From Marinimicrobium koreense (GTDB lineage: Bacteria; Pseudomonadota; Gammaproteobacteria; Pseudomonadales; Cellvibrionaceae), in contig NZ_RJUK01000003.1 of assembly GCF_003762925.1 (NCBI RefSeq), forward strand, positions 62,001 to 126,000: 64,000 nucleotides of DNA, written 5' to 3'. The number at the start of each line of letters is the position of its first letter. Within the stretch, counting starts at the first letter, position 1. Shown here piece by piece: positions 1-9,929 of this stretch. Both the position numbers and the translations under genes were made by a program. The notes beneath the pieces are model-generated. The model was given only the letters and a program-made list of their open reading frames with translations, made no database searches and was not told the DNA's origin.

Positions 1-1284
1 ACCTTCAAGCAGGGCGGAAAATTCATCGACTGGCATACCGGAAACAACGATGCCTACTACCATCCATTCACCGTACCGATCGCCTATGAGCGGCTGGATC
101 TGGCGCCTTACATCAACGACCTGACTCACTTTGCACCGGAAACGAATTTTCAACATCACATCTGTGAGGCGGGATTGGGGCCGAGATCCCTGACGGATCC
201 CGACTTTCAGGGCCCCTGCAATTACGCCTATCACCTGGATGCCGGCGAGTTCGCCGAGCTACTCAAGCAACACGCCACGGAGAAACTCGGAGTCCATCAT
301 CTCGTTGACACAGTGTCGAACGTGTCCCTGTCCAGCGATGGATTTATCGACGCAATCACCCTGGAGCAGACAGGGAAACTGGAAGGAGACTTTTTTGTCG
401 ACTGCACGGGCTTTGCGTCCAGACTCCTGGGCCAGGCCCTGGGTGTTCCCTTCAAGCCGATGGATTCAATCCTGTTCAATGATCGCGCCATTGCCGTACA
501 GGCGCCCTACCCGGACGAGCGCAGTCCCATCCCCTGCCACACCCTGGCCACTGCCAAAGCGGCCGGCTGGATCTGGGATATCGGGTTGACGCACCGCCGC
601 GGCACCGGACACGTTTTTTCCAGTGATTTTATCAGCGAAGATGAAGCCGAATTTACCCTGCGTCAGTATCTTGACCTGAGCGAGTCCGAGGCAGATTCCA
701 GAGTCATCAAGTTCTCCTCTGGCCACCGGGCCTGCTGGTGGAAGAAAAATTGTGTTGCTGTCGGCATGTCCGCCGGATTTGTCGAGCCCCTGGAAGCCAC
801 CGCCATCATGCTGGTTGAGCTGTCGGCCCGGTTCATTTCTGAAAACCTGCCGGCCGACCGCCACACCATGGCCATCATGGAGAAGCGCTTCAATCAGGCG
901 ATGTCCTACCGCTGGCAGCGAATCATCGATTTCCTGAAGCTGCACTACATGCTGAACGATCGCCCCGAGCCATACTGGAGGGCGCACCGGGACCCGGCCA
1001 GCATTCCCGAAAGCCTTAAGGAGGATCTTGCGGTCTGGGCAACCCGTGGCCCCCAGACCGCGGACTTTGACAGCGCTCTGGAACTGTTCCCCGCCGCCAG
1101 CTATCAGTATGTTCTTTATGGCATGGGCTTCAGACCCGACTTTTCAAGTCAGGCCTGGCTGTATGATCAACAGCGACTGGCCCAGCAGGTCTTCACCCGC
1201 AATCAACAGCTTACCCGGCAGCTTCTGGATTCGCTGCCGAGCCACCGCGACCTGATCGACCGCTGGTTGGGCCAGGCCGCCTGA
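1..1284 (+). CDS. flavin-dependent tryptophan halogenase family protein (5' truncated by window edge)
   Basis: The reading frame is open from the first base, so the N-terminus, including the FAD-binding GxGxxG, lies outside the window. The first visible residues, TFKQGGKFIDW, resemble the region of this family that carries the catalytic lysine. Further on are DCTGFAS, a WIWDIG sequence at about base 568 (the family's WxWxIP motif with Gly for Pro) and GFVEPLEATA, typical of PrnA-like halogenases. These enzymes use FADH2, oxygen and halide to halogenate indoles or other aromatics. In marine gammaproteobacteria they often stand beside TonB receptors and SapC; SapC follows here after 29 bases. 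The true substrate cannot be read from sequence, and many members are uncharacterised. The family call is firm; the activity is inferred. Confidence 0.88.
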   Translation, partial: TFKQGGKFIDWHTGNNDAYYHPFTVPIAYERLDLAPYINDLTHFAPETNFQHHICEAGLGPRSLTDPDFQGPCNYAYHLDAGEFAELLKQHATEKLGVHHLVDTVSNVSLSSDGFIDAITLEQTGKLEGDFFVDCTGFASRLLGQALGVPFKPMDSILFNDRAIAVQAPYPDERSPIPCHTLATAKAAGWIWDIGLTHRRGTGHVFSSDFISEDEAEFTLRQYLDLSESEADSRVIKFSSGHRACWWKKNCVAVGMSAGFVEPLEATAIMLVELSARFISENLPADRHTMAIMEKRFNQAMSYRWQRIIDFLKLHYMLNDRPEPYWRAHRDPASIPESLKEDLAVWATRGPQTADFDSALELFPAASYQYVLYGMGFRPDFSSQAWLYDQQRLAQQVFTRNQQLTRQLLDSLPSHRDLIDRWLGQAA

Positions 1285-1313
1285 CTGAACACTCATCGAT
1301 TCCCGGAGTTACA

Positions 1314-2048
1314 ATGTCAACATTGATTCCACTATCACCCTCAGAGCATAAGCACCGGTTTATAGATACCCGGCGCGCGATCAATGATTTTCGCCAGGCC
1401 CAGGTGGTTCGACTAAGGGTTCCCGAGGTCGGAAACGCGGGCTGCTGTTTTCCGGTGCTGATCACCAAAGACCCCCAGTTCGGAGAATGGGATATCACTG
1501 CACTGACGTCCCTTGAGCCGGAATCCAACCTTTTTGTGGGTGATGAGGGATGGCAGGGCGTCTATACGCCTTTGTCCATTCGGACCTACCCGGTGCGGCT
1601 CACCAGAGCCGACGGCCCAGAAGGCGTCAGCGTCGCGGTTCGGGCTGAAGACCTTTCGGATTCCGGAGCCGGACTTTACGACGATCAAGGCCAGCCGACG
1701 GACTATCTCAAAGCAATCGAAAATGCCCTGCATGAAGACCTCTCCGGCGCTGCGGCCACCCGGGCTTTCTGCCAACACCTCAATGGGCTGAACCTCATTC
1801 AGCCCATCAGCATCACCGTGCTGTACAAAGACGGTAAGAGCCGAACTCTTGAAGGACTGTACACACTGGATCAGGACAGGTTATCGTCGCTGCCTGACAA
1901 AGACCTGCTGGAACTCCAGAAACGGGGTTACCTGATGGCGATGAACAGCATGCTGACGTCCCTCTTCCAGCTGAACCGTCTTATTCAGCGACACAAGGAA
2001 CACAATTCGGTCAATCCGATTCAGAAAATTACGCTTCAGCGCCGCTGA
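1314..2048 (+). CDS. SapC family protein
   Basis: A 244-residue protein without signal peptide or membrane segment. It matches the SapC family layout: an N-terminal part with FPVLITKDPQFGEWD, a middle part with YTPLSIRTYPVRL, and a C-terminal helical part ending in MNSMLTSLFQLNRLIQRH. SapC proteins were first described in a Campylobacter S-layer locus, but in marine proteobacteria they typically accompany tryptophan halogenases and TonB-dependent receptors, where their role is unclear. It starts 29 bases after the halogenase stop and is probably cotranscribed with it, so a joint function is likely. The start ATG follows a GGAG (1304-1307). Family call confident; function unknown. Confidence 0.85.
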   Translation: MSTLIPLSPSEHKHRFIDTRRAINDFRQAQVVRLRVPEVGNAGCCFPVLITKDPQFGEWDITALTSLEPESNLFVGDEGWQGVYTPLSIRTYPVRLTRADGPEGVSVAVRAEDLSDSGAGLYDDQGQPTDYLKAIENALHEDLSGAAATRAFCQHLNGLNLIQPISITVLYKDGKSRTLEGLYTLDQDRLSSLPDKDLLELQKRGYLMAMNSMLTSLFQLNRLIQRHKEHNSVNPIQKITLQRR

Positions 2049-2085
2049 GGGGTAACCACAACAAAACCATAAGAGGACTGTAAGC

Positions 2086-2982
<897 letters not shown>

Positions 2983-3028
2983 GATAGTGATCGATTTTCA
3001 GAAGACGTAGCGTGGAAAGGAAGCCAAG

Positions 3029-3213
3029 CGGTGGATGACGGGCTATCGCCCTTATCCACCCTACGGCTTTGGGTAAGCGGGAAGAGTGGTTACGGCGGAT
3101 GCGGCCTTCGGCCTTATCCGCCCTACGCATACCACGGCAGCACGCCATAACCAAATCCACGACACCTCCATAATCATGCGTAGGGCGGGTAAGCGAAGCG
3201 CACCCGCCGTTAC
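3029..3213. repeat. dispersed palindromic repeat cluster (REP/BIME-like), copy 1
   Basis: Fills the gap between two convergent genes. It starts with a hairpin of the GGTGGATGACGGGC type (3030-3060), continues with a unit GGCGGATGCGGCCTTCGGCC...TATCCGCC (about 3094-3126), and ends with an inverted unit (about 3179-3213) in GGGCGGGTAAGCG...CACCCGCCGTTAC form. The unit recurs in at least ten other gaps of this window. No coding potential; no T-tract. Confidence 0.85.
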
Positions 3214-3224
3214 CTGCCCCTGAA

Positions 3225-3791
3225 TCAGGTCGCCCAGGCCCGGTCGCCTTCCTCGTAAGGCATGCAGCCATCGTAACGGCCTGGGATGGCGATATAGCGC
3301 AGCACTTGGGTGGCCCCCACCTGGGAGGTAAAGAAACCAAACAGGGTCAGCTGCTTCATCATGGTGAAGTAGTGCGGCGGGGTGGTGCCGGCGGCGGCCA
3401 CCGCTTTGGCTTCGGCATCCAGCGCGCGGATGAAATCGGTGCGCTGATCGCCGCTCAGGTTCACGAAGTCGCTGCCGTATTGCTCGTTGGCCGCGGCATT
3501 GAGCTGATCCATGCCGCTGTGGAAGATCGCCTGCTCGGCCTCGGTGTAGCAGTCCCGGACAAACACGGTCATGAACTGGCCCACTTCGGCGTCTTTGGCC
3601 CCCGGGGTGTCGGTGCGTGGCAGGATGGTTTCCGCCACCTCATCGAGCAGGAACACGTCCTGTTCGGTGAACGTCAGGGGAGCCGCTTTTGAAGCCTCAT
3701 TTGCACAACCGGCGAGCGTGCCGGTCGCGCCAATCATGGCGGTGCCGGTGGCAGCGGTGATCAGTTTGAGGAGTTCACGTCGATTCATCAC
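3225..3791 (-). CDS. gluconate 2-dehydrogenase subunit 3 family lipoprotein
   Basis: A 188-residue protein of the gluconate 2-dehydrogenase subunit 3 family, the small partner of membrane-associated GMC flavoproteins. The N-terminus combines a twin-arginine motif (NRRELLKL) with a lipobox (LAGC, cysteine about residue 29), so it is probably Tat-exported and lipidated. The body has FTEQDVFLLDEVAETILPRTDTPGA, typical of the family. The gene overlaps the end of the GMC oxidoreductase gene by 4 bases (ATGA), implying translational coupling and a heterodimer. A cytochrome c subunit, present in classical three-part dehydrogenases, is not seen nearby. Confidence 0.9.
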   Translation of the reverse strand: MMNRRELLKLITAATGTAMIGATGTLAGCANEASKAAPLTFTEQDVFLLDEVAETILPRTDTPGAKDAEVGQFMTVFVRDCYTEAEQAIFHSGMDQLNAAANEQYGSDFVNLSGDQRTDFIRALDAEAKAVAAAGTTPPHYFTMMKQLTLFGFFTSQVGATQVLRYIAIPGRYDGCMPYEEGDRAWAT

Positions 3792-5473
3792 AGATTCCCC
3801 TTCTTCAGTTCATTCACCGCGTGGTCCACAGCACGGGCGGTCAGTGCCATATAGGTCAGGGACGGGTTTACGCAGGAGGCGGAGGTCATGCAGGCGCCGT
3901 CGGTGACGTAAACGTTGGGCGCGTCCCACACCTGGTTGTGGGCATTCAGCACCGAGGTTTTCGGGTCCCGGCCCATGCGGGCGGTGCCCATTTCATGGAT
4001 CCCCATGCCCGGAGCGTAACCCCAATCGCTACCATGGACATTTTTAACCCCGGCGGCCTCAAGCATATCCACCGCGTCCTGAATCATGTCCTTACGCATC
4101 TGTTTCTCGTTGTCCCCGATCTCAACGTTCATGGACAATACCGGCAAGCCCCAGGCGTCCGTGACCGAGTGATCCAGCGCAATCCGGTTTTCGTGGTAAG
4201 GCAACATTTCACCGAAGGCGGTCATACCAATGGTCCAGCCGCCCGGCTCACTCAGCGCCTGTTTCAGATCGGCGCCCACATCAAATTCGGCCACTTCCCG
4301 ATCCCAACGTTCGCGGCTCGCTGAGCCCTGATAGCCAAAACCGCGCACATAGTCACGCTGATCGCCACCCACGTTGCGGAAGCGCGGAATATAAAAACCG
4401 GCCGGTCGGCGACCGTAATAGTATTTATCCAGATAGCCGTCGACATCGCCACTGGCGCCGCAACGGAAATGGTGGTCCATGACGTTGTGACCCAGCTCAC
4501 CGGAGCTGCTGCCCAGACCGCCGTCCCATACATCCCGGGCGGAGTTCATCAGAATCCAGGTGGAATTGAAGGTCGAGGCATTCAGGAACACCACATCGGC
4601 GGTGTACTCGTAGGTCTGGTTGTTTTCGGTGTCGATCACCTCCACACCCTTGGCCCGCTTCTTGTCCTTGTCGTAGATGATTTCTTTCACCAACGAGAAG
4701 GGCCGCAGGGTCAGGTTGCCGGTTTTCATGGCCGCCGGCAGGGTGGAAGACTGGGTGCTGAAGTAGGCACCGAAGGGACAGCCCAGCCAGCACTTGTTGC
4801 GATACTGACAGTTGACCCGGCCCTGCTCGGGCATGGGCTTGGTGATGTTCGCGGTGCGACTGTGAATCAGGTGACGCTGCCCGTCAAAACTCTTTCCGAT
4901 TCGCTTGGCAATATCTTTCTCGACACAGTTCAGCTCTACCGGCGGTAGAAACTGTCCATCGGGAAGAACATCCAGACCTTCGCGAGTACCGGCAATGCCC
5001 GCGAATTTTTCGACATAGTCGTACCAGGGCGCTATATCGTCATAGCGGATCGGCCAATCAACGGCGATACCTTCTTTGGCGTTGGCTTCAAAGTCCATCC
5101 GGTTAAAGCGATAGCTCTGGCGGCCCCACAGCAGGGAACGGCCACCCACGTGATAACCCCGATACCAATCGAAGCGTTTTTCTTCGATGTAGGGGTTCTT
5201 CTGCTCATCCGCCCACATGCCGTATGTGGATTCATTGAGGGGATAGTCACGTTTGAGAACCGGAAACTTCTCTTTCATTTCCTGGGTGGGCTTGTCGCGA
5301 TGGGGATAATCCCAGACTTCCTTGGTGGCGTTCTTGTAGTCCTTGACGTGTTCGATATTGCGACCGCGCTCCAGCAGGAGCACTTTCAGGCCTTTTTCGG
5401 TCAGCTCTTTGGCGGCCCAGCCGCCGCTGATGCCGGAACCGACCACAATTGCGTCATAGTGGTTATCAGACAT
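3788..5473 (-). CDS. GMC family oxidoreductase (gluconate/glycoside dehydrogenase flavoprotein type)
   Basis: A 561-residue FAD enzyme. The dinucleotide-binding motif GSGISG is at residues 12-17, followed by VLLLERG at the end of the second strand. The C-terminal GMC signature is present as HEMGTARMG and CVNPSLTYMALTARA. No signal peptide is visible, so it probably rides to the periplasm with its Tat-signalled small subunit encoded immediately downstream, as in related dehydrogenases. Members oxidise sugar hydroxyls, including gluconate at C2 and glycosides at C3. With the exported TIM-barrel protein upstream (12-base gap) this looks like a sugar-oxidation operon. The substrate is an inference. 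Confidence 0.88.
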   Translation of the reverse strand: MSDNHYDAIVVGSGISGGWAAKELTEKGLKVLLLERGRNIEHVKDYKNATKEVWDYPHRDKPTQEMKEKFPVLKRDYPLNESTYGMWADEQKNPYIEEKRFDWYRGYHVGGRSLLWGRQSYRFNRMDFEANAKEGIAVDWPIRYDDIAPWYDYVEKFAGIAGTREGLDVLPDGQFLPPVELNCVEKDIAKRIGKSFDGQRHLIHSRTANITKPMPEQGRVNCQYRNKCWLGCPFGAYFSTQSSTLPAAMKTGNLTLRPFSLVKEIIYDKDKKRAKGVEVIDTENNQTYEYTADVVFLNASTFNSTWILMNSARDVWDGGLGSSSGELGHNVMDHHFRCGASGDVDGYLDKYYYGRRPAGFYIPRFRNVGGDQRDYVRGFGYQGSASRERWDREVAEFDVGADLKQALSEPGGWTIGMTAFGEMLPYHENRIALDHSVTDAWGLPVLSMNVEIGDNEKQMRKDMIQDAVDMLEAAGVKNVHGSDWGYAPGMGIHEMGTARMGRDPKTSVLNAHNQVWDAPNVYVTDGACMTSASCVNPSLTYMALTARAVDHAVNELKKGNL

Positions 5474-5485
5474 AACTCGTCCTCT

Positions 5486-6454
5486 CTAGTTATTGTTCAG
5501 TTCGTCTTGCAAGCCGTCCATCGAAACCTCGACGGCTTTCATCGGTGGCATGTCATTGGGGTAGATTTCCTGCTCGACGACATACCAGACCGGAACGCCC
5601 TCTCCTTCCAACGCTTCAATAATCGCCTGCCAGTCCAATGAGTCCTGACCAATCAAAGGTTGATGGGTGTCACTGCTATCCGCCGCTTTCTGGTTGTGCT
5701 GAAAAATGACACCGAACTCACCAAACGGATTATCCGCCCCGGCCGCTGCCTGAGCCTGATCGCGTATATCCGCATAGCGGGTCATTTGCGCTTTGAAATG
5801 CACCGTTTCAATTCTGCTCCGGTAGCGTTCGATCACCTCGGCGGGGTCCTTACCTGCAAAGTAGGTCCACCCTACATCCAACTGCAGCAGCACATCATCG
5901 GCGGTGTTGTCCGCCAGGTAGTCCCAGAAGGTGGTGTCTTTATAGGAATCAAACTCTCGATGGTGATTGTGGTAACCGGTTTTCATACCGTAGGGTTTCA
6001 ATTGCTCGGCGATCCGGTTCAGGTCAGCAATCAGATCGTCTATTCGCTTCGGGTCCCAGGCGCGGGCATCCATGGGTACAATCAGTCGATCCACGCCGAG
6101 TGTGCGGTACAGTTCTATGGTGTCCGCAAAATTGGCGTCGTTGAACTGATCAACGCCCACGTGCGCGCCGCTGACTTCCAGGCCAAGAGAATTCAGGTAC
6201 GCTTTGAAAGCCTCTGGCTCGCCCGTGAATTCCCCCAGATTTCCGGCCAACTCAATGCCATCGAACCCCATATCCGCCAGATCTTCCAGGGTGCCTCTGA
6301 TATCCTCTGAGACCTGATCTTTGACCGACCACAGCTGAACAGAAGTGCCAGCATGACGTTCTTCATCGGCGTTCGCTATCGAGGCCGAGACCGCCAGCGC
6401 CGCACCGACCAACGCCAGGACAATACGATTCATTACCTGCTGCCTTGATGACAT
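5486..6454 (-). CDS. exported sugar phosphate isomerase/epimerase family protein (TIM barrel)
   Basis: A 322-residue protein with a Sec-type signal peptide (hydrophobic run IVLALVGAALAVSASI, cleavage near ANA-DEE) and a xylose isomerase-like TIM barrel: SVQLWSVKDQV at the start, GYHNHHREF in the middle, LQLDVGW and YVVEQEIY near the end. The chosen ATG has GGAG eight bases upstream; an ATG seven codons later is an alternative. It lies 12 bases upstream of the GMC gene and 62 bases downstream of fecR, all on the minus strand, so one transcript from the sigma gene to the GMC small subunit is plausible. Homologues next to GMC dehydrogenases are thought to act on oxidised (keto) sugars; this is inference. 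Confidence 0.83.
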   Translation of the reverse strand: MSSRQQVMNRIVLALVGAALAVSASIANADEERHAGTSVQLWSVKDQVSEDIRGTLEDLADMGFDGIELAGNLGEFTGEPEAFKAYLNSLGLEVSGAHVGVDQFNDANFADTIELYRTLGVDRLIVPMDARAWDPKRIDDLIADLNRIAEQLKPYGMKTGYHNHHREFDSYKDTTFWDYLADNTADDVLLQLDVGWTYFAGKDPAEVIERYRSRIETVHFKAQMTRYADIRDQAQAAAGADNPFGEFGVIFQHNQKAADSSDTHQPLIGQDSLDWQAIIEALEGEGVPVWYVVEQEIYPNDMPPMKAVEVSMDGLQDELNNN

Positions 6455-6516
6455 AGGTTGTTCTCCAGTTCACGGGGGTTAGAGTTATGGGTTCGCTTTT
6501 AGACCGCCCAACATTG

Positions 6517-7593
6517 TCAGCCTTCCGATTTGACTGACTCCGGAGTGTCCCTTAAAGACAGCTCAATGACGCCACTACCGGTCCGCCGATGGTCAATATT
6601 GAAATTCTCTTTCAGTGCCAACAGCAATCCGTCAACGTCGCCCGCCTTGTACAATCCGGCTATGCGAACGTCCCGGATGCGTGAATCAACCACCTTGAAC
6701 GTCGCCGGGGTATATCGGCTGAGTTCGTTGAGCGCTTCCCGAAGAGTTTCTCCACGAAACACCAGATTGCCATCGCGCCAGGAGAGGCGGTCATTGATCA
6801 ACGTCGAGTCGACCTCTTCAACAGCCAGCGCCTGGCTGTCCCGTACGGTCAGCTTCTGACCGCGAACCAGGTCGCGGACCTGATCAGCCAGCTCTGATAC
6901 GTCATCGCTGTGCGGCAGCGGTTTAACCCGAACCCGCCCCTCGGTGACAATCACATCAACACTTTCGTCTTCTTTGAGATAGACATTGAACGCCGTGCCC
7001 ACCGCTTCCACGACATTGCTGCCTGCCCGCACGCGCAGCGGGCGCTGTTTGTCGTGAGCGACTTCAACATGCAGCTCCCCCCGGTTGAGCACCAGCAGGC
7101 GCTCCTGATCACTGTAGGTCACCGAAACCTGCGTATTGGTATTGAGTAACATTCTGGTGCCGTCCGGCAGGTTGACCGTTGAGTGAGCGCCAACCCCGGT
7201 TTCGTAAAGGGTGTCTGAGGTCTCGAGATTGCTCAGTGCCGGTCCCTCGGAGTTCGCCCCACTCCAGGGTGACATGGGCAACAGCAAATTGACGGCAAAC
7301 ACCACTGCCAGAATGGATGCGGCGACCGCCCATACCGTGCGTCCCACCGCCCGCGAGCGCTGCTGCTGAGCCACCGGGGGATCAAACAGCTCCGACAGGA
7401 CCGACAGGCTGTCCATGCGGTCCCAGAGCTCCGCCATTTCCAGCAGGCAGTCACGATGACCGGGATTGACGTCGAGCCAGCGGCGCAAGGCGGCAGTCTC
7501 TTCTTCAGACAGACCGCGATCAAGACGCGCTACCCACAGGCTCGCATCCTCATACATCTGCTCTTCTGTCTGAAATTGATAAATATTACTCAT
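6517..7593 (-). CDS. FecR family anti-sigma regulator
   Basis: 358 residues from the ATG (MSNIYQF) that overlaps the sigma-factor stop by one base (TGATG), with an AGGAG ribosome site just before it. Domains: N-terminal DUF4880 helical region (about 15-62, LRRWLDVNPGHRDCLLEM), one membrane span (about 86-105), a periplasmic FecR domain (about 125-235, with LPDGTRMLLNTNTQVSV and AVGTAFNV), and an STN-like C-terminal region (LREALNELSRYTPATFKV). It should hold the ECF sigma factor inactive and relay a surface signal. Unlike classical fec-type loci, no TonB-dependent receptor follows; the next gene is the exported isomerase. Confidence 0.9.
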   Translation of the reverse strand: MSNIYQFQTEEQMYEDASLWVARLDRGLSEEETAALRRWLDVNPGHRDCLLEMAELWDRMDSLSVLSELFDPPVAQQQRSRAVGRTVWAVAASILAVVFAVNLLLPMSPWSGANSEGPALSNLETSDTLYETGVGAHSTVNLPDGTRMLLNTNTQVSVTYSDQERLLVLNRGELHVEVAHDKQRPLRVRAGSNVVEAVGTAFNVYLKEDESVDVIVTEGRVRVKPLPHSDDVSELADQVRDLVRGQKLTVRDSQALAVEEVDSTLINDRLSWRDGNLVFRGETLREALNELSRYTPATFKVVDSRIRDVRIAGLYKAGDVDGLLLALKENFNIDHRRTGSGVIELSLRDTPESVKSEG

Positions 7594-8150
7594 CACTTTA
7601 TCTCCTGGCTCTTGAACGAGCCCGGATTCCTGTTCACATTGGCCGAAGCCTGTTTCATGTATTTCCTGCACCGGCTCATGCCCGTGGCAATATGCTTCTC
7701 AACGGTGTTCTCGCTGATATTCAGGTTCTGGGCAATCTCTTTCTGGGAGTATCCGTACACCTTTTTCAACACAAAGGCTCGTCGACACTGCAGGGGCAGA
7801 TGTCGAACCGCCTCACAAAACTGTTCAAACTCCTGTTTGGCCGATACCTGGCTGTATACCTGGTCAACATCATCGGTAGCCCAATCCAGGTTTACGCTGT
7901 CATCTTCCATACTGACGCCCACCCGCGTCTCGGCCCGCTTGAGATGATCAAGCGCCAGGTTGCGGGCCGTCCGGTACAGAAACGAGCGAGGGTGCCGGAT
8001 CTGCTCGGTCTGCTTGACCGCGCAAATTCGGACATAGGTTTCCTGGACGATGTCCTCTATCTCCTTGGGAGGCACCAGCCGGGAAACAGCCCTTATCAGC
8101 CCTTTTCTGATCGAAAGGTATACGTTCTCCAAGCTCTCTTTATTTGTCAT
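7593..8150 (-). CDS. ECF (FecI-like) RNA polymerase sigma factor
   Basis: A 185-residue sigma-70 family factor from the ATG at MTNKESLENV; a longer form starting at 8237 has an unlikely extension. Region 2 is seen as EIEDIVQETYVRI and HPRSFLYRTARNLALDHLKR; region 4 as LPLQCRRAFVLKKVYGYSQKEIAQNLNISENTVEKHI, a helix-turn-helix for the -35 element. It lacks region 1 and most of region 3, as ECF factors do. Its stop overlaps the start of fecR, so the two are coupled. It probably directs transcription of its own operon or of a nearby TonB receptor, which may lie left of the window beside the halogenase. Confidence 0.9.
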   Translation of the reverse strand: MTNKESLENVYLSIRKGLIRAVSRLVPPKEIEDIVQETYVRICAVKQTEQIRHPRSFLYRTARNLALDHLKRAETRVGVSMEDDSVNLDWATDDVDQVYSQVSAKQEFEQFCEAVRHLPLQCRRAFVLKKVYGYSQKEIAQNLNISENTVEKHIATGMSRCRKYMKQASANVNRNPGSFKSQEIK

Positions 8151-8276
8151 ACTTATTTTCGCGTCTATGGTCGTATCACGCAATCCCCGCACAGCCGACG
8201 CCGGGGCTCGTTGTCTGTAGGACGACCGTGAAAGCAAAATCCGCCATCTGGCGCCTCCAGATTATCACCAAATCGG

Positions 8277-9677
8277 CTAGGGATCGGTCATCGGCGGTAT
8301 GGTATCGGAGAAAAACACCCCGCGAATCCGGTCGGTATGGCCCCGGCGCTGGCGCCGGGAGGGCGGGAAGTCGCCGGTAGTCTCGCGCCAAGCTTCGAGC
8401 AGCCTGACGTGCTCCCGCAGTCGGTCCCGATAGGCAGGGTCACCGGCCAGGTTGTTCAGCTCCCAGGGATCCTGCTCGAGGTCGTAGAACTCGATCTCCG
8501 GGCGGGGTGACTGGAACAGTAGCGCCTGCTCCGGGCTGAGCTGCCCCTTCTGCTTGAGCTCGAACAGGGCCCTCCAGGAGGGGCTTTCCGAAACGTCCGC
8601 CGGGGAGCCGAACGGGAGGTGAATATAGGCGTTGTGGATCAGCTTGTACCGCCGAGTACGGACACTGCGCAGATGCTCGTCGGTGTCGTGCCAATTGCGC
8701 TCGCTGAAGGCCGCATCCCGGGTAAAGGGCTCCAGCCCCAGGATATGGGGCACCAGGGAGCTGCCGCCCATGTTCTCCAACGGATCCAGCCCCGCCAGTT
8801 GCAGCCAGGTCGGCGCCAGGTCCATGACGCTGATCACATCCGCCGTCCGCTTGCCTACGGGCACTTTGCCCGGCCAGTGGAAGATCAATGGGGTTTTGAC
8901 CCCGGCATCGGTCAGGGCGCCTTTTTCCCGGGGGAAGGGGGCGCCATTGTCGCTCAGGAACACCGCCAGCGTCTCCTCGGCCAGGTTGCGCGCCGCGAGC
9001 GTGGCCATCATCCGCCCGATCACCCCGTCCATCCGGGCGATTTCATCGTAGTAACGCGCCAGGTCCCGGCGGGTTTCGGGGGTATCGGCCAGCCAGGGAG
9101 CCAGGGGCAGACGCGCCGGGTCGTGCGGCTCGGGGATGGTATTGTCCTGATAGGGACGGTGCGGATCGTCAAATCCGACCCACATGAAAAACGGCTTGCC
9201 CTGCGCCGCGTCGATGAACCCGTCGAGCTGATCCAGCCCCGGGTCATACCACTGGAACTGGGCATCCGCGTGAGGTCCATAGTGGGTTTTCTGCATATGC
9301 CCGGTGAAGTAGCCAGCCTGTTGCAATAATCCCGGAACAATCGGATCGCCCTCCGGCAGGGGCATGTGCAGGTCTTCGGCCCCGGTTTCGTGCGGGTAGC
9401 GCCCGGTGAGAATACTGATCCGGGAGGGGCTGCACTGGGGCGTGGTCAGAATGGCGTTATCGGCGGTCAACCCATCTCGCGCCAGACGGTCGATGTGCGG
9501 GGTTTTGATCTCAGGGTTGCCATAGCAGCCAAAGTGCCGGGCTCCGGCGTCGTCCGCCACCAGCACCAGGATATTGGGCGGGCGTTCAGCTCCCTGGGCA
9601 CTCCCCAGGGGCAGTGTCAGACCAAGGGCCGTGAGGGCATTGCGGGTGAAGGCGCGACGAGTCATGGGCCATGTCAT
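8277..9677 (-). CDS. Tat-exported sulfatase
   Basis: A 466-residue arylsulfatase-family enzyme. The active-site signature CSPSR (in TTPQCSPSRISILTGRYPHE) carries the cysteine that an FGE-type enzyme would oxidise to formylglycine. The N-terminal metal ligands are in ILVLVADDAG, and VGFDDPHRPY, FLSDNGAPFPREKG and LTDAGVKTPLIFHWPG follow as in the family. The N-terminus has a twin-arginine signal (TRRAFTRNALTALGL). I chose the ATG at 9677 because AGGA lies eight bases upstream; the ATG at 9665 is the alternative. Members desulfate polysaccharides or aryl sulfates; a sulfated algal glycan would fit the lifestyle, but the substrate is not evident. Confidence 0.9.
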   Translation of the reverse strand: MTWPMTRRAFTRNALTALGLTLPLGSAQGAERPPNILVLVADDAGARHFGCYGNPEIKTPHIDRLARDGLTADNAILTTPQCSPSRISILTGRYPHETGAEDLHMPLPEGDPIVPGLLQQAGYFTGHMQKTHYGPHADAQFQWYDPGLDQLDGFIDAAQGKPFFMWVGFDDPHRPYQDNTIPEPHDPARLPLAPWLADTPETRRDLARYYDEIARMDGVIGRMMATLAARNLAEETLAVFLSDNGAPFPREKGALTDAGVKTPLIFHWPGKVPVGKRTADVISVMDLAPTWLQLAGLDPLENMGGSSLVPHILGLEPFTRDAAFSERNWHDTDEHLRSVRTRRYKLIHNAYIHLPFGSPADVSESPSWRALFELKQKGQLSPEQALLFQSPRPEIEFYDLEQDPWELNNLAGDPAYRDRLREHVRLLEAWRETTGDFPPSRRQRRGHTDRIRGVFFSDTIPPMTDP

Positions 9678-9929
9678 GGGGAAAGTCCTCGCGTTGGGCC
9701 GCGGCCACATTGGGCGCAGTGGTTATTATTGGCAATTCCGGGTCTGATAGTGCCCGGCTCTGTGGCAAGCATAGCCTGCCCCGTCACACACTGCAATCGA
9801 TTGCAGCCCAGGAAAATCGGGACCCGACGGGTGCTATACTGAGGACGACATGAGCGTGGCCAAAAGGGGATGCCCTGGCGCCTGACTTATGATTGTCATA
9901 TTTCTGCAATAAGGTAGGGCCTTCGTTTT

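Noticed and set aside
7594-8237. Longer sigma factor starting at 8237
   Set aside because: The 29 extra residues are Arg/Ser/Ala-rich without family match; the ATG at 8150 gives the usual ECF start.
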